From JABMPR01 sp964508765 (GTDB lineage: Bacteria; Fidelibacterota; UBA8477; JABMPR01), in the NCBI GenBank assembly GCA_964508765.1, contig CAZDVD010000002.1:62001-126000 (forward strand): 64,000 nt of DNA. Reading direction: 5' to 3'. Of the stretch, positions 31,816 to 42,399 are shown in pieces. The translations under genes were made by a program, and so were the position numbers. The first letter of the stretch is position 1, and each line of letters opens with the position of its first letter. The notes below the pieces were generated by a model. It was not told the DNA's origin. It made no database searches and worked only from the letters and a program-made list of their open reading frames with translations.

Positions 31816-34335
31816 CTAGAATTCAAATTTCACCCCAAAGGTTGGAAAAAATGGAAACATGGGAATCCCAAATCGTTGCACACCCTTATTCTCATATTCA
31901 TAAGTTCTGTAATTATACTCACCATGGTTTCGATAGAGGTAGCTAAAGACATTCAGGTGGTTTGTCACATTGAGAATCTGGAAATACCATTCGCGGTGTC
32001 CATTAAAGAAGGGTTTCCGCTTTTTAAAACTAACATCCCAGCGAAAATAGCCAGGATAGCGGACCCCATGTTTTTCACCATACAGAAAACTCTCACGATC
32101 ATACCAATAGTTGGACAGATCATACGAATAATCATCCCAAACTTCTGTTCTACCTATGACCGCCGTGTATGGATTTCCACTTGAGTATGTAATAGCGGTA
32201 CTGAAATGTAGTGCTTCATTCAGAGCCCAATCCGCCACAACATTGAGTGTATGAGTTCTATCGTATTTCGGGAAGTACCAATCCTGACCAGGGTATTTCC
32301 GTTTGGTCTGGGCATAAGTATATCCAGCCCAACCACGCACCTTCCCCGAAAGTTTCTTCACCAGAATCTCCAGCCCCTGGGCGTAGGCATCCGTCTCCCA
32401 AAATTCATTAAAGGGATCAATCCGCAGCTGACCCTCTTCGTTCACCGCGATGAGGTCGGTTGGTTTCAGGGTCAGTAGATTATCAAAGGTTTTGTGGTAG
32501 GCTTCGGTGCGAATCAGAATATCGGAATCACTGAGATATTCCACACCAAATATATAATGATCGGAGCGTGGCGCAGGACGATCCTCAGGGATACCAAACC
32601 AGATATCCAGGAATCTCAAGTTTTCATCTGGTGGATTGGCGACTGTGAGAAACTGATGATACCGACCCGCAGATGCTTTCAAGGATACGCTCTCTGAAAG
32701 AAAATATTTTAGACCCAGACGCGGTTCAAAGTAAGTCGTATCGTGGAGTGAGTAACTGGCAACCCTTAGACCCGATTGAAGAGATAGTAAGGGACTCATT
32801 TCCCACTGATCCTGAATGTAGAAAGCTGTTTCAGCAGGCTTGGACTCCATCCACATAATCGTGTCGAGAAAGGTCTCGGTTACACCATTAGAGGCGTTCT
32901 CAGATCCAAGAATCATCCCGAGCTTGAAATGGACTTCTTTATGCTGAAAACCTGCCAGCACATTATGAGCATCATTGGCTAACCAGGTGAGATTCGATTC
33001 TACGCTATTGTCATTGATACGATCAAAAAGATCAAAACCAAACGAGGACCGATAACTTGATGTATCATAATCACTATGTGAGTAGCTTTCATCAGCATAA
33101 TCAAAATCGACGGCAAAGCGAAAACGGCTATTGGCAACGAAGGTGCGGGCGATGAGCTTTGGTGAAACTATCCAACGCCAACTCAAACTGTTGGTAAAAT
33201 TTCCCCAGCGCCAATCAAAAACACTGCTATCACTTCCTTCGTAGTAATAACCACCATCTGGCTCGTATCCTTCATCCTCCCAATCATCGGATGATTCGTG
33301 CGACTCAAAGTCCCAGTTCAGGACATCGTCTCCATAAAATGAACTCCAGGTTAAACGATGGTCACTGCCCACATCAAGATTGACCTTGCCTTGAAAGTCA
33401 TAGAAATAATACGGGATAATATTTTCAGGTGAATCCTCTCGGGATTCTTCACTCATACCCGGTCGAATAAGATATTTCCAGGCAGTGTTGGCAATGATAT
33501 CAAAATAAGTTCGGCGTCCAGCAATCATCCATGAGCCCTTTAGCAAATCGGACCCAAAAGTTGGCAGGGGACCTTCAATCAATGCTTTGCTTGAGATGAG
33601 GGATATATTAGCACTGCCCGCAACCTTCTCAGTATTGCCCTCCCTATTTACAATGTTGAGGATGGACCCGAGACGTCCTCCGTATTGTGCGGGGAACCCC
33701 CCAGCATGAAAATCGGCCTCTTTGATGGCATCTGTATTAAAAGTTGAAAAAATCCCACCCAGGTGCATGGGATTGTAAACTGTGATCCCATCCAGCATGA
33801 TCAGATTTTGATCAGGTGTAGAGCCACGGACATAGAGTGCGGAGGAAAAATCATTCAAGGACTGGACTCCAGGCAATAGTTGCAGGGCCCGGAAGACATC
33901 GGCCTCCACAAACGAAGGGGCAACTTCAATCGCCCGACGATCCAGCGTTACGGTGCTGGTACTGACCAGTTCCTTAAATTTTTCTCTTTCGGCACTGACT
34001 TCAATGGATTGGCCCTCAATAATGGCCTGATTTAGTCTTATATCCACACGCAGATTCAAGTCTGTTGGTAATTCAATGGTCTCTTCATATTGGGAATACC
34101 CAATAATTGAGACAATTAATTTATGGGTTCCAACAGGCAGATCACTCACCACGAAATAGCCTTCGATATTTGAGGTGGCACCTCGATTCAATTCAGGTAG
34201 AATCACATTGGCATAGGGGAGTGGTTCACCTGTTTCATTTTCTCGTATAAAACCATGTATGCTCTGTCTGGCCATGGTTACTGAGAACAGGGAGAAGAAT
34301 AATAGAATCTGAAGGATAAGTCGAGTTTGTTTCAT
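31816..34335 (-). CDS. TonB-dependent receptor with CarboxypepD-reg-like N-terminal domain
   Basis: This 839-residue outer-membrane receptor has a signal peptide (about 1-22) and a carboxypeptidase-regulatory-like domain (25-110, GFIRENETGEPLPYANVILP). The plug domain (about 125-235) contains YVRGSTPDQNLIMLDGITVYNP within residues 168-189. The barrel ends FFPTFGVKFEF with C-terminal Phe. No SusD partner is present; the following DUF4249-like lipoprotein takes that position. The substrate is unknown. Confidence 0.92.
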   Translation of the reverse strand: MKQTRLILQILLFFSLFSVTMARQSIHGFIRENETGEPLPYANVILPELNRGATSNIEGYFVVSDLPVGTHKLIVSIIGYSQYEETIELPTDLNLRVDIRLNQAIIEGQSIEVSAEREKFKELVSTSTVTLDRRAIEVAPSFVEADVFRALQLLPGVQSLNDFSSALYVRGSTPDQNLIMLDGITVYNPMHLGGIFSTFNTDAIKEADFHAGGFPAQYGGRLGSILNIVNREGNTEKVAGSANISLISSKALIEGPLPTFGSDLLKGSWMIAGRRTYFDIIANTAWKYLIRPGMSEESREDSPENIIPYYFYDFQGKVNLDVGSDHRLTWSSFYGDDVLNWDFESHESSDDWEDEGYEPDGGYYYEGSDSSVFDWRWGNFTNSLSWRWIVSPKLIARTFVANSRFRFAVDFDYADESYSHSDYDTSSYRSSFGFDLFDRINDNSVESNLTWLANDAHNVLAGFQHKEVHFKLGMILGSENASNGVTETFLDTIMWMESKPAETAFYIQDQWEMSPLLSLQSGLRVASYSLHDTTYFEPRLGLKYFLSESVSLKASAGRYHQFLTVANPPDENLRFLDIWFGIPEDRPAPRSDHYIFGVEYLSDSDILIRTEAYHKTFDNLLTLKPTDLIAVNEEGQLRIDPFNEFWETDAYAQGLEILVKKLSGKVRGWAGYTYAQTKRKYPGQDWYFPKYDRTHTLNVVADWALNEALHFSTAITYSSGNPYTAVIGRTEVWDDYSYDLSNYWYDRESFLYGEKHGVRYPGYFRWDVSFKKRKPFFNGHREWYFQILNVTNHLNVFSYLYRNHGEYNYRTYEYENKGVQRFGIPMFPFFPTFGVKFEF

Positions 34336-34642
34336 ACTCTGAATATGGGAGCGATCATTTGAGATTCAATACTAAGTTGATGAAGTAACCAAAATGTATT
34401 ACTCCCATTCTCCCCCCTAATTCTGTTGAATAAAGAGATACTATCATAAATCGATGAAGCGCAAAGTAATTTATACTTACAGCGAATTTCACAAATGTTA
34501 CGAATATACTACAGGAGATAAATCAGTTCGTTCTCTTCGTCCATTTCGTTGTGAAAAGGATAAGCTCCCAACTCCTAACTTCTAACTGCTAGCTTTTGAC
34601 TTTTCATGGTGCATATTATTGCAGTTCATAATTCGAGGAAAT
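34336..34642. other. Gene-free gap with a 'TTCGTTCTCTTCGTCCATTTCG' repeat
   Basis: This 307-bp region holds the promoters of the divergent receptor and Xre genes. CAGTTCGTTCTCTTCGTCC continues into ATTTCGTTGTGAAAAGG at about 34526-34560; the same pattern (TTCGTAGTATTCGTCAATTT) recurs at 57223-57258. CTCCCAACTCCTAACTTC followed by TAACTGCTAGC at about 34565-34594 is another loosely periodic tract. Nothing coding was found. Confidence 0.45.
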
Positions 34643-35035
34643 ATGTCACTTGTAGCAGAACGACTAAGGGAATTTCGGGCGGCTGTTGGTCTTACTCAGC
34701 GCGAGGTTGCCAGCCTATGTGGCCTTGGAAAACGTACAATTATCTATTGGGAAATGGGTGAGCGGGAAATCAAATGTACCAAGCTCGTGCCCCTCTCAGA
34801 AGAGTACGATCTCGATTTTAATTGGCTTATTCTTGGTGCCGGCAGCATGTTCAATGACGGAGCTGATCCTGCAGTTGCCGAACCTGATGATCTCCATGAA
34901 GAGGTTGCAGAGCCTGAAGAGCCTGGTGATCATATCATTGAACCAGCTGACCAGCAGTGGGTAGAAAACTCACAGCCTCTCGAAAAAGAACAAGAAGACG
35001 TCTTGCCGTTAATCCAACGCTTGCGCAGGAAGTAG
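34643..35035 (+). CDS. Xre-family DNA-binding protein with acidic tail
   Basis: This 130-residue protein has an HTH_3 domain at about residues 3-60 (AERLREFRAAVGLTQREVASL; GLGKRTIIYWEMGEREI) and a disordered acidic Glu/Pro/Asp-rich tail. The ATG at 34643 follows GAGGA by 5 bases; a TTG 24 bases earlier is less likely. It lies alone between the receptor and aspS. The HTH resembles phage-type repressors that end their helix bundle with a 'NWLILG' turn. No prophage genes are near. Target unknown. Confidence 0.82.
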   Translation: MSLVAERLREFRAAVGLTQREVASLCGLGKRTIIYWEMGEREIKCTKLVPLSEEYDLDFNWLILGAGSMFNDGADPAVAEPDDLHEEVAEPEEPGDHIIEPADQQWVENSQPLEKEQEDVLPLIQRLRRK

Positions 35036-35149
35036 TCTCACTAATACCTGCCTTGTTTTTCAAAGATTCTCCCTATATCTCAAATGTCCGTTATTGATGT
35101 GTCCCTATCGGGGTTTACATTGCCTCGATTTTAAAATTATGGAGCGAGC

Positions 35150-36919
35150 ATGCGACTAAAACGAACAATGACCTGTGGTCAACTTACAGTTGAAAACGTC
35201 AATGAAGAAGTCATCCTCAATGGATGGATTGCCACAAATAGAGATCATGGTGGTGTAATATTCCTGGATCTCCGTGATCGTTATGGAAAAACACAGGTAA
35301 CTTTTAACCCGGATATTGATGCAGAACTCGCAGCAGAAGCCAAACGTCTGGGTATGGAAGATGTCATAGCAATTCGAGGTACCGTTCAGCTCCGTCCTGC
35401 TGGTAATGTGAATCCCAATATGCCCACAGGTAGCATTGAAGTTGTTGCCGCCGAGCTTGAAGTTCTCAACGAATCACAACCCCTGCCATTTCTGGTCTCA
35501 GACCGTGAAAGTGGGAGCGAAGACCTACGTCTGGAATATCGTTATCTGGAGCTGCGCACCGCAGAGCTGCAGAAACTGATGGCCATCAGATCCAAAACCT
35601 ATCAGAGCGCTCGCAGCATATTAAATGCAGAAGGCTTCATGGAGTTTGAAACCCCTGTTCTCATGAAATCTACACCTGAAGGTGCCAGAGATTACCTTGT
35701 ACCAAGCCGGATTCACAAAGGCAAGTTTTATGCGCTTCCACAGTCTCCCCAGACCTATAAACAATTACTGATGATCTCCGGATTTGATAAATATTTCCAG
35801 ATTGTAAAATGCTTCAGGGATGAAGATCTGCGTGCTGATCGCCAACCTGAATTCACCCAGATCGATATTGAAATGTCCTTCGTGGATCAGGATGATGTAT
35901 TAGGTGTGGCCACCCGTATCGCCCGGGGCATTTTTAAGGACATCCTCGACTACGAATTGCCTGAAACCTTTCCCACAATGAAATACAAAGACGCCATGGA
36001 AACGTATGGCAGCGACAAACCAGATATCCGTTTTGATCTACCCCTGGTTGAATTTGCCAATTACGCTGAGAAAACAGAATTTGGTGTTTTTAAAGATAAT
36101 CTGGCAGCCGGTGGACGTGTGAAGGCATTGGTATTAAAGAATGCAGCTGATAAGTATTCACGCAAAGCCACTGATGGTCTCACTGAATGGTTGAGGACCT
36201 ATTACGGCTTAAAGGGTCTGGCATTTATAAAAATGGATCAGAGCGCTTTCAGTGCCGGCATCAGTAAGTTTTTCCCTGAAGACCTCCAGACAGAAGTCAT
36301 CAACGATCTCAAACTGGAGCACAATGATATTCTGTTTTTTGTGTCAGACACTGAAGCCAGAACGCTCCAGTCTTTGGGTGCACTTCGTCTTGAATTAGCT
36401 AAACGTGAGAACCTGATCCCAAAGGGTGTCATCAAGCCACTCTTCGTACTGGATTTTCCATTGCTGGATTGGGATGAGGATAGTAAGCGCTATATCGCCA
36501 TGCACCATCCCTTCACTTCTCCAAATCCTGAAGATGTTGAATTGATGCAGACTGCTCCTGGGGATGTGAGGGCTCGGGCCTATGACCTGGTAATCAATGG
36601 CTATGAAGTAGCTGGTGGGTCAATCAGAATTCACACGGGGGAAATGCAAAGTCGCATGTTTGAGCTCATCGGCATGGACGAAGAAGAGGCACAAGCCAGG
36701 TTTGGTTTTCTCCTAAAAGCATTTAAATATGGTGCTCCACCTCATGGCGGGATTGCCTTTGGTTTTGACCGTTTGATTATGTTACTGGCAGGGACTGAAA
36801 ATATTCGTGACGTCATTGCTTTTCCCAAGACGACTTCAGCATCTTCCTTGATGGATGAAGCGCCTTCAATTGTGGATGCCCAACAGCTCAAGGAGCTTCA
36901 TATCAAATTAGTTGAGTAA
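35150..36919 (+). CDS. aspS: Aspartyl-tRNA synthetase
   Basis: This class IIb synthetase attaches Asp to tRNA-Asp. The 589-residue product has the N-terminal OB anticodon-binding domain (about 1-110), class II motif 2 (FRDEDLRADRQPEFTQIDIE in the 215-235 region), the bacterial GAD insertion domain (about 290-410), and motif 3 (GIAFGFDRLIMLLAG). Length is typical of bacterial AspRS. Whether it is discriminating or also charges tRNA-Asn cannot be decided here. A GGAG site precedes the ATG. Confidence 0.98.
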   Translation: MRLKRTMTCGQLTVENVNEEVILNGWIATNRDHGGVIFLDLRDRYGKTQVTFNPDIDAELAAEAKRLGMEDVIAIRGTVQLRPAGNVNPNMPTGSIEVVAAELEVLNESQPLPFLVSDRESGSEDLRLEYRYLELRTAELQKLMAIRSKTYQSARSILNAEGFMEFETPVLMKSTPEGARDYLVPSRIHKGKFYALPQSPQTYKQLLMISGFDKYFQIVKCFRDEDLRADRQPEFTQIDIEMSFVDQDDVLGVATRIARGIFKDILDYELPETFPTMKYKDAMETYGSDKPDIRFDLPLVEFANYAEKTEFGVFKDNLAAGGRVKALVLKNAADKYSRKATDGLTEWLRTYYGLKGLAFIKMDQSAFSAGISKFFPEDLQTEVINDLKLEHNDILFFVSDTEARTLQSLGALRLELAKRENLIPKGVIKPLFVLDFPLLDWDEDSKRYIAMHHPFTSPNPEDVELMQTAPGDVRARAYDLVINGYEVAGGSIRIHTGEMQSRMFELIGMDEEEAQARFGFLLKAFKYGAPPHGGIAFGFDRLIMLLAGTENIRDVIAFPKTTSASSLMDEAPSIVDAQQLKELHIKLVE

Positions 36920-37062
36920 TTCAACTGGACTGAGCTCACTCTAATTAGCTCTGTAAATTCATTTGATTATGGTTAACATTTCTGGTAAGTCTGGAATAGA
37001 TTTACCATTCTATGAAATTGCATACCATATTATTTGATTATTGTGCTTGAGGGGATAATCCA

Positions 37063-39993
37063 ATGAGACGCAAATCAGTACACCTGATTCTGATATCAAT
37101 ACTCTTTACCGTTCCACTGATGGGCCAGTATTGGCAGCAATGGGTGGAGTACGATATGAATGTGTATCTAGACGCACAGGAAAAAACGCTGACTGCTTCT
37201 TCTGGACTCGTTTATGTGAATCACTCCCCGGACACTTTACATCAGGTTCTCATGCATCTCTATCACAATGCCTTCAATATAGGAACCATTGCCCAGCAAG
37301 TCTGGTCTGAGTATGGGGAACCCTTTGAGCTGGATAAGGGCTGGACCGGAATCCAAATCCAAAAGGCGGTCAGTGACTCTCTTGATCTGAATTTTGTCAT
37401 TCGAGATGATACCATTTTGGACATATCACTCAATCAGGATTTATCACCAGGAGATACACTTCGATTCAACTTGGACTGGATGTCGATCATTCATCCACAT
37501 ATTGATCGCTCAGGATGGAAGTCCCAGCAATTCGACTTTGCCCAATGGTATCCAAAATTTGTTGTATATGATGAAAATGGCTGGCACGATGATCCCTTCG
37601 GTGACTGGGGTGAGTTTTATGGTGAATTTGGGAGATTTACAGTGAATCTCGATGTCCCTGCAGATCAAATAGTCGCTGCAACAGGTGTTGTCATTGAAGG
37701 TGACCCCGGGTGGGATGCAGTTAGAGTAGACACGTCGAGGATCTGGGAGGAGTGGGTCGAAGCATTTAGAAAAGAACGTGGTGAATATCTCGCCAATCTG
37801 GATAGCACCGATCGACGCGAGGTCAGCTTTCGAGCTGAAAATGTCCACGATTTTGCCTGGATGTGCTCTCAAGATTTTGTGTATGAACATGGTGAGTGGA
37901 ATGGGATTGATGTTCACTCCATATTTACCTCTCAGGCAGGAAAGCACTGGACTAAAGATGTGGTGCAGTGGGGGCAAAACTCGTTGGAATGGCTGTCGGG
38001 AAAATTCGGAATGTTTGGCTGGCCACAGATTACCATAGCAAAAAGTCTGCTTGGTGGGGGTATGGAATACCCCATGCTGGTTATGGATGGCTCGGATAGT
38101 GAAGGATTGGCAGTACATGAGATAGGTCACAACTGGTTTTTCGGGATGTTGGGAAATGATGAACTGGATGATGCCTGGTTGGATGAGGGTTTTACCACAT
38201 TTCAAACACGTTGGTACACAGAACATCACTATCCTGACAACGGCTATGCTCGCTCGAGAAACTGTATTACACAATTTGAATCAGACCACTTACCCCGTCA
38301 GATGTATCAGGAACTGGATCTGAAGCATGCGATGAAGTACATGCTGTCTCCAGCCAACGAACCGATTGCCAAGCATAGCTTCGATTTTTATGATTATCCA
38401 TCCTACAGCAATAACGTTTATGAAAAAGCATCCCTCATGCTGGATATGCTCAAAAATTATCTCGGCGAGGAACGTTTCCTGGCTGGTATGCAGCTATACT
38501 TTTCCCGCTGGTCTTTCAAACATGTGAACGAAGATCGATTTATAAAAGCCATGGAAGATGGCTGTGGTGAAGAGTTGGATTGGTTCTTTGATCAGTGGCT
38601 CCACACCACTCATCATGTGAATTATAAGTTGGATAACTGGTCTGTAGCTTCCCATAATCAGGGTCATTTTACTACCACTGTGAATGTTAAAAATACGGGA
38701 GGTATGTTCGTACCCATTACGGCGACTGTCTATGCTGAAACCGGCGAGACTGCATTGGCCACCCTCAAGGAATTTCGCTATCGGGACAAGGGTGTGATTG
38801 AAGTTGAGTCAGCCTTTCTTCCGGTCCGTGTTCATCTGGATGCCGAAAATGTGTTTTTTGATGTGGATAGACGAGACAATGACAGTGAAAGAAAGCGTGC
38901 CTGGCGGTACGACTACAAAGACTGGGATGCCTATCCTGATGACAGGAATCTCTATCTATGGAAGCCTGTCTTAGGATTCAGTGATAACTCTGGTCTGGGT
39001 ATAGGCATAAATGTGAAGCGTGTGTATAGAAATCCCGGGAATTTCATTCAGTTCGGTCTGGATGAGAATATTAAATCTGGGAATCCCGATGGGTCGGTTT
39101 CATTCAAACATATTCAAGTTGGTCTTCCGTATAAAGGAACATGGTCTGGCATGGCTAGAACCTGGCATTCAATGTCTTTTGCTACCCTGGCCTATGAGAT
39201 GAATTGGGCCCGGAGATTTTGGAAAAATCCGCTCCACTTTCTGACTTTGAGAATTGAAACAACCGATGCAAAAAATGCCCTGGTACCACCCTCAGAACAA
39301 ATCGACATGACCCGCATGGGTCTTCAGTATGAACTCCAAGATAATTTGCTTTCTGGTAATTATGGTTTTAGTGGTTCAGTCTATACTTCACCTGGCAAAT
39401 TGGGAAGTTATGGAGCTGATTTTAACCAGCTGTCCCTCATGAGCAATTGGAGCAGATCTTTCACCTATTTCAAGTTTAACAATCGGACCAATTTTTTGGC
39501 AAATTCTCAAGCAACTCCAAATCTTGTGAAAAGCCGGGTCGCTTCCCAGGATTTACGATCGATGTATCTAAACCGTGTTGCCACCAGTCTTTATGGAATT
39601 GAAGATGCAGAGATGATAGGGTCTCATTACTATTTACGAGGTGGGGGCTGGATGAGAGCCTATTCTGACTCCCTTGACAACAAACCAATGAACTACATCT
39701 GGTCCAACAACATGGACCTGACCTTTCGAACGTTACCCCATATGCCTGACTTGCTGGATTTTGAGGTTTTCTTTGATCTCGGACAAATATCCAGAGATGC
39801 TCAGATCTGGACCAATGTAGGTGATGTTGGATTTACACTCAATTATAAGCCTGATTGGAAACGCACAAACTGGGTTTCGACATTAATTCGTCCTTTTCAA
39901 CTGAAGCTTGAACTGAGTATATTGCGCTATGAAAATTCTGAATGGGTCAGTACACTGGCCACGAACCCCTGGGTATTTACCCTTACTTTTTAA
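37063..39993 (+). CDS. Secreted M1-family metallopeptidase
   Basis: This 976-residue protein has a signal peptide (about 1-22) and an N-terminal beta saddle domain. The catalytic domain has the zinc motif HEIGH at 352-356 with the third ligand Glu375 (WLDEGF). The upstream exopeptidase-like segment is GGGMEYPMLV (GAMEN equivalent). The C-terminal 350 residues are beta-rich and end in Phe (NPWVFTLTF), like an outer-membrane barrel, suggesting surface attachment. It lies 21 bp before the M14 gene. Its role is probably extracellular peptide degradation. Confidence 0.92.
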   Translation: MRRKSVHLILISILFTVPLMGQYWQQWVEYDMNVYLDAQEKTLTASSGLVYVNHSPDTLHQVLMHLYHNAFNIGTIAQQVWSEYGEPFELDKGWTGIQIQKAVSDSLDLNFVIRDDTILDISLNQDLSPGDTLRFNLDWMSIIHPHIDRSGWKSQQFDFAQWYPKFVVYDENGWHDDPFGDWGEFYGEFGRFTVNLDVPADQIVAATGVVIEGDPGWDAVRVDTSRIWEEWVEAFRKERGEYLANLDSTDRREVSFRAENVHDFAWMCSQDFVYEHGEWNGIDVHSIFTSQAGKHWTKDVVQWGQNSLEWLSGKFGMFGWPQITIAKSLLGGGMEYPMLVMDGSDSEGLAVHEIGHNWFFGMLGNDELDDAWLDEGFTTFQTRWYTEHHYPDNGYARSRNCITQFESDHLPRQMYQELDLKHAMKYMLSPANEPIAKHSFDFYDYPSYSNNVYEKASLMLDMLKNYLGEERFLAGMQLYFSRWSFKHVNEDRFIKAMEDGCGEELDWFFDQWLHTTHHVNYKLDNWSVASHNQGHFTTTVNVKNTGGMFVPITATVYAETGETALATLKEFRYRDKGVIEVESAFLPVRVHLDAENVFFDVDRRDNDSERKRAWRYDYKDWDAYPDDRNLYLWKPVLGFSDNSGLGIGINVKRVYRNPGNFIQFGLDENIKSGNPDGSVSFKHIQVGLPYKGTWSGMARTWHSMSFATLAYEMNWARRFWKNPLHFLTLRIETTDAKNALVPPSEQIDMTRMGLQYELQDNLLSGNYGFSGSVYTSPGKLGSYGADFNQLSLMSNWSRSFTYFKFNNRTNFLANSQATPNLVKSRVASQDLRSMYLNRVATSLYGIEDAEMIGSHYYLRGGGWMRAYSDSLDNKPMNYIWSNNMDLTFRTLPHMPDLLDFEVFFDLGQISRDAQIWTNVGDVGFTLNYKPDWKRTNWVSTLIRPFQLKLELSILRYENSEWVSTLATNPWVFTLTF

Positions 39994-40014
39994 TAGTTGA
40001 AAGAATCCTCTTTA

Positions 40015-42270
40015 ATGATTAAAAATATTACCTCTATTCTTATTCTCTTCCTGGCATTTCAAACAGCACTGGCCCAGGAAGTTTATGATAAAATTAGAAT
40101 TTGGACCGATGATTCAAATGAGATCATCTCTGATTTGCTCCAGCTGGGGATAGACCCGGAAGGGCTCAATATCCGACGAGGTGTCTATATTGATGCCATC
40201 GTGAATCAGCAAGAAAAGCAACGGCTTCAAGATCGCGGTATCATTTCAGAAGATTTGATTCTAGATCTCAGCTCACACTATGCATCGCGATTGAACCAGG
40301 GAGCTTCCAGAGAGTTGGGCTATGGCAGTATGGGTGGCTATTTAACTTTTGATGAAATTGTTGCCAGTATGGATTCTCTTCATGCAAACTACCCTGATAT
40401 TGTCTCGGCCAAACAAAGCATTGGTTTGAGCTATGAGGGTCGAGATATTTGGGCTTTCAAAATTTCCGACAACCCAGCTAGTGAGGACGGTGATCCCGAA
40501 GTCCTCTACAATTCTCTCATCCATGCCCGTGAACCGGCAGCGATGATGACCCTGATGCATTTTGCCTGGTCACTGGCGGAAAATTACATTCTGGATCCAA
40601 CCATGACTTATTTGGTGGAGGAAAGAGATATGTGGTTCATTCCTGTTATAAATCCAGACGGATATGTCTACAACCAACTCACCAATCCCGGTGGGGGGGG
40701 AATGCACCGCAAGAATCGGCGACCAGGTTGCACCAGCAATCCCGGGGTTGATTTGAACAGAAACTGGGGTTTCCAGTGGGGCTATGACGATGTGGGCTCC
40801 AGACCTGATTCCTGTCATGATACTTATCGTGGGAGTCAGGCTTTTTCAGAACCTGAGACTCAGGTTGTCCGGGATTTTGTCATGGCACATAATTTTCAAA
40901 CTGTATTTAACTATCACAGTTATGGGAATTTACTCATTAAACCCTTTGGGTATGACGAATCGATAGAATTGCCTACCCCTGATGGTGATATCTATAACCA
41001 GCTTGGTCAAGATCTTGTAGCAGACAACAACTACCTGTTTGGCACGGGAACTGAAACGGTTGGTTATACAACCAATGGTGACGCTGTCGATTATATGTAT
41101 GGTGAATTGGGTATCATTAATTTTACCCCAGAAGTTGGCGCTGGTGAAGATGGCGGCTTTTGGCCACCTACCGAACTGATATTTGAATTGGCTGAAGATA
41201 ACATCAGCATGAATATTCATCTGGCCGGCTGTGCAGGCAATTGGATTCAAGTGGAAAACTTTGAATTGATCATGGATGCTCCTCTGGAATCCGGTGATAC
41301 AGTGCCATGTGAACTCAGTGTGATGAACAAAGGTCTTGGGACCGGGAATACATTTGCCATGCTGTACCTTAGCTCACCTGACAGCAGCACATTCCCCTCG
41401 CTCAGCTCAATTGATGTTTCCAGCCTGACTTCGCAAGCCCTTCATGACTATGGAACCGAAGGTTTGAGCTTTGAAATAAATGCCCCTCATGGTGAGTTAG
41501 CGCAGCTCACTCTTTCAGTTGAAATGTCGGGGTACGAGACCCAAGTGGAAACTTATTCCTGGATAGTCGGGGTACCTGACACCCTCTTTTTCGATGATTT
41601 TGAGAGTGGCATCGACTCCTGGACCTCTGGAACCTGGGGAATCGAAATCTCAGCTGATGGGACGCGGCAGTATATGACAGACTCACCAGGGGGATTATAC
41701 TTGGCGTTCTCCTCTTCAACTCTTTTCCTGAACGAGCCTCTGGATCTCCGGGAGTATCGCAATCCCGTCCTCCGCTTTGTTGCCAGTTGGGATATTGAAG
41801 CAAACTATGATTTTTGCCAGATCCTGGGCTCCATAGATGCTGGCGCCAGCTGGACTCCACTTAGTGGTCGATATACGGATATGGGAAATGGATCGACGGT
41901 TCAACCTGAGGGAGAGCCTGGCTATCATGGAACCCAGGATTGGATAAATGAACAGATATCTTTGACCCAATTCACTGAAGCGTCTGACCTATTGCTCAGG
42001 ATTCAATTGAGAAGTGATGCCTCTTATCAGGGTGATGGCTTTAAACTTGATAATTTCGCGGTGCTGGGATGGGGTCCTGGTTTCCTCCTGGGCGATCTTA
42101 CACAGGATAGTGTGGTCAATATATTAGATGCCGTATTTCTGCTGGAATCAATTGTATCAAACGATGAGTTGGATGCAGAATTGCTTGAATTGGCTGATAC
42201 AAATCAGGATGATCATCTGGATATCAGGGATCTCGTAATTCTTGTAGAAATGATTCTCGGGCAGGAATAA
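40015..42270 (+). CDS. Secreted M14 zinc carboxypeptidase with dockerin-like C-terminus
   Basis: This 751-residue protein has a signal peptide (about 1-20), a short propeptide, and an M14 domain (about 105-410). The zinc ligands are His170 and Glu173 (LIHAREPA) with a later His in FNYHSYGN; the substrate-binding NRNWG and a catalytic Glu in FTPEVGAG follow. A beta-sandwich region (about 520-685) comes next. The last 60 residues have two Ca-binding-like Asp/Asn loops (GDLTQDSVVNILDAVFLL, DTNQDDHLDIRDLVIL) as in type I dockerins. The start shown is ATG 40015; TTG 39997 is possible. It is cotranscribed with the M1 gene. Confidence 0.9.
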   Translation: MIKNITSILILFLAFQTALAQEVYDKIRIWTDDSNEIISDLLQLGIDPEGLNIRRGVYIDAIVNQQEKQRLQDRGIISEDLILDLSSHYASRLNQGASRELGYGSMGGYLTFDEIVASMDSLHANYPDIVSAKQSIGLSYEGRDIWAFKISDNPASEDGDPEVLYNSLIHAREPAAMMTLMHFAWSLAENYILDPTMTYLVEERDMWFIPVINPDGYVYNQLTNPGGGGMHRKNRRPGCTSNPGVDLNRNWGFQWGYDDVGSRPDSCHDTYRGSQAFSEPETQVVRDFVMAHNFQTVFNYHSYGNLLIKPFGYDESIELPTPDGDIYNQLGQDLVADNNYLFGTGTETVGYTTNGDAVDYMYGELGIINFTPEVGAGEDGGFWPPTELIFELAEDNISMNIHLAGCAGNWIQVENFELIMDAPLESGDTVPCELSVMNKGLGTGNTFAMLYLSSPDSSTFPSLSSIDVSSLTSQALHDYGTEGLSFEINAPHGELAQLTLSVEMSGYETQVETYSWIVGVPDTLFFDDFESGIDSWTSGTWGIEISADGTRQYMTDSPGGLYLAFSSSTLFLNEPLDLREYRNPVLRFVASWDIEANYDFCQILGSIDAGASWTPLSGRYTDMGNGSTVQPEGEPGYHGTQDWINEQISLTQFTEASDLLLRIQLRSDASYQGDGFKLDNFAVLGWGPGFLLGDLTQDSVVNILDAVFLLESIVSNDELDAELLELADTNQDDHLDIRDLVILVEMILGQE

Positions 42271-42399
42271 TTGCTGAAATAACCAGTCCCTGTGGATCTG
42301 GACTACTGGTCTCATTTAAAATCAATCTGGAATAAACAGCATTTGCTATAGTTAAACCCTGCAAGCTATATTTGGCCGATTTTCAGGAGGGGGGCGAAT

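Noticed and set aside
34643..35035. Prophage remnant around the Xre-type regulator
   Set aside because: Neighbours are a TonB receptor and aspS; no integrase, attachment repeats or structural genes are present.
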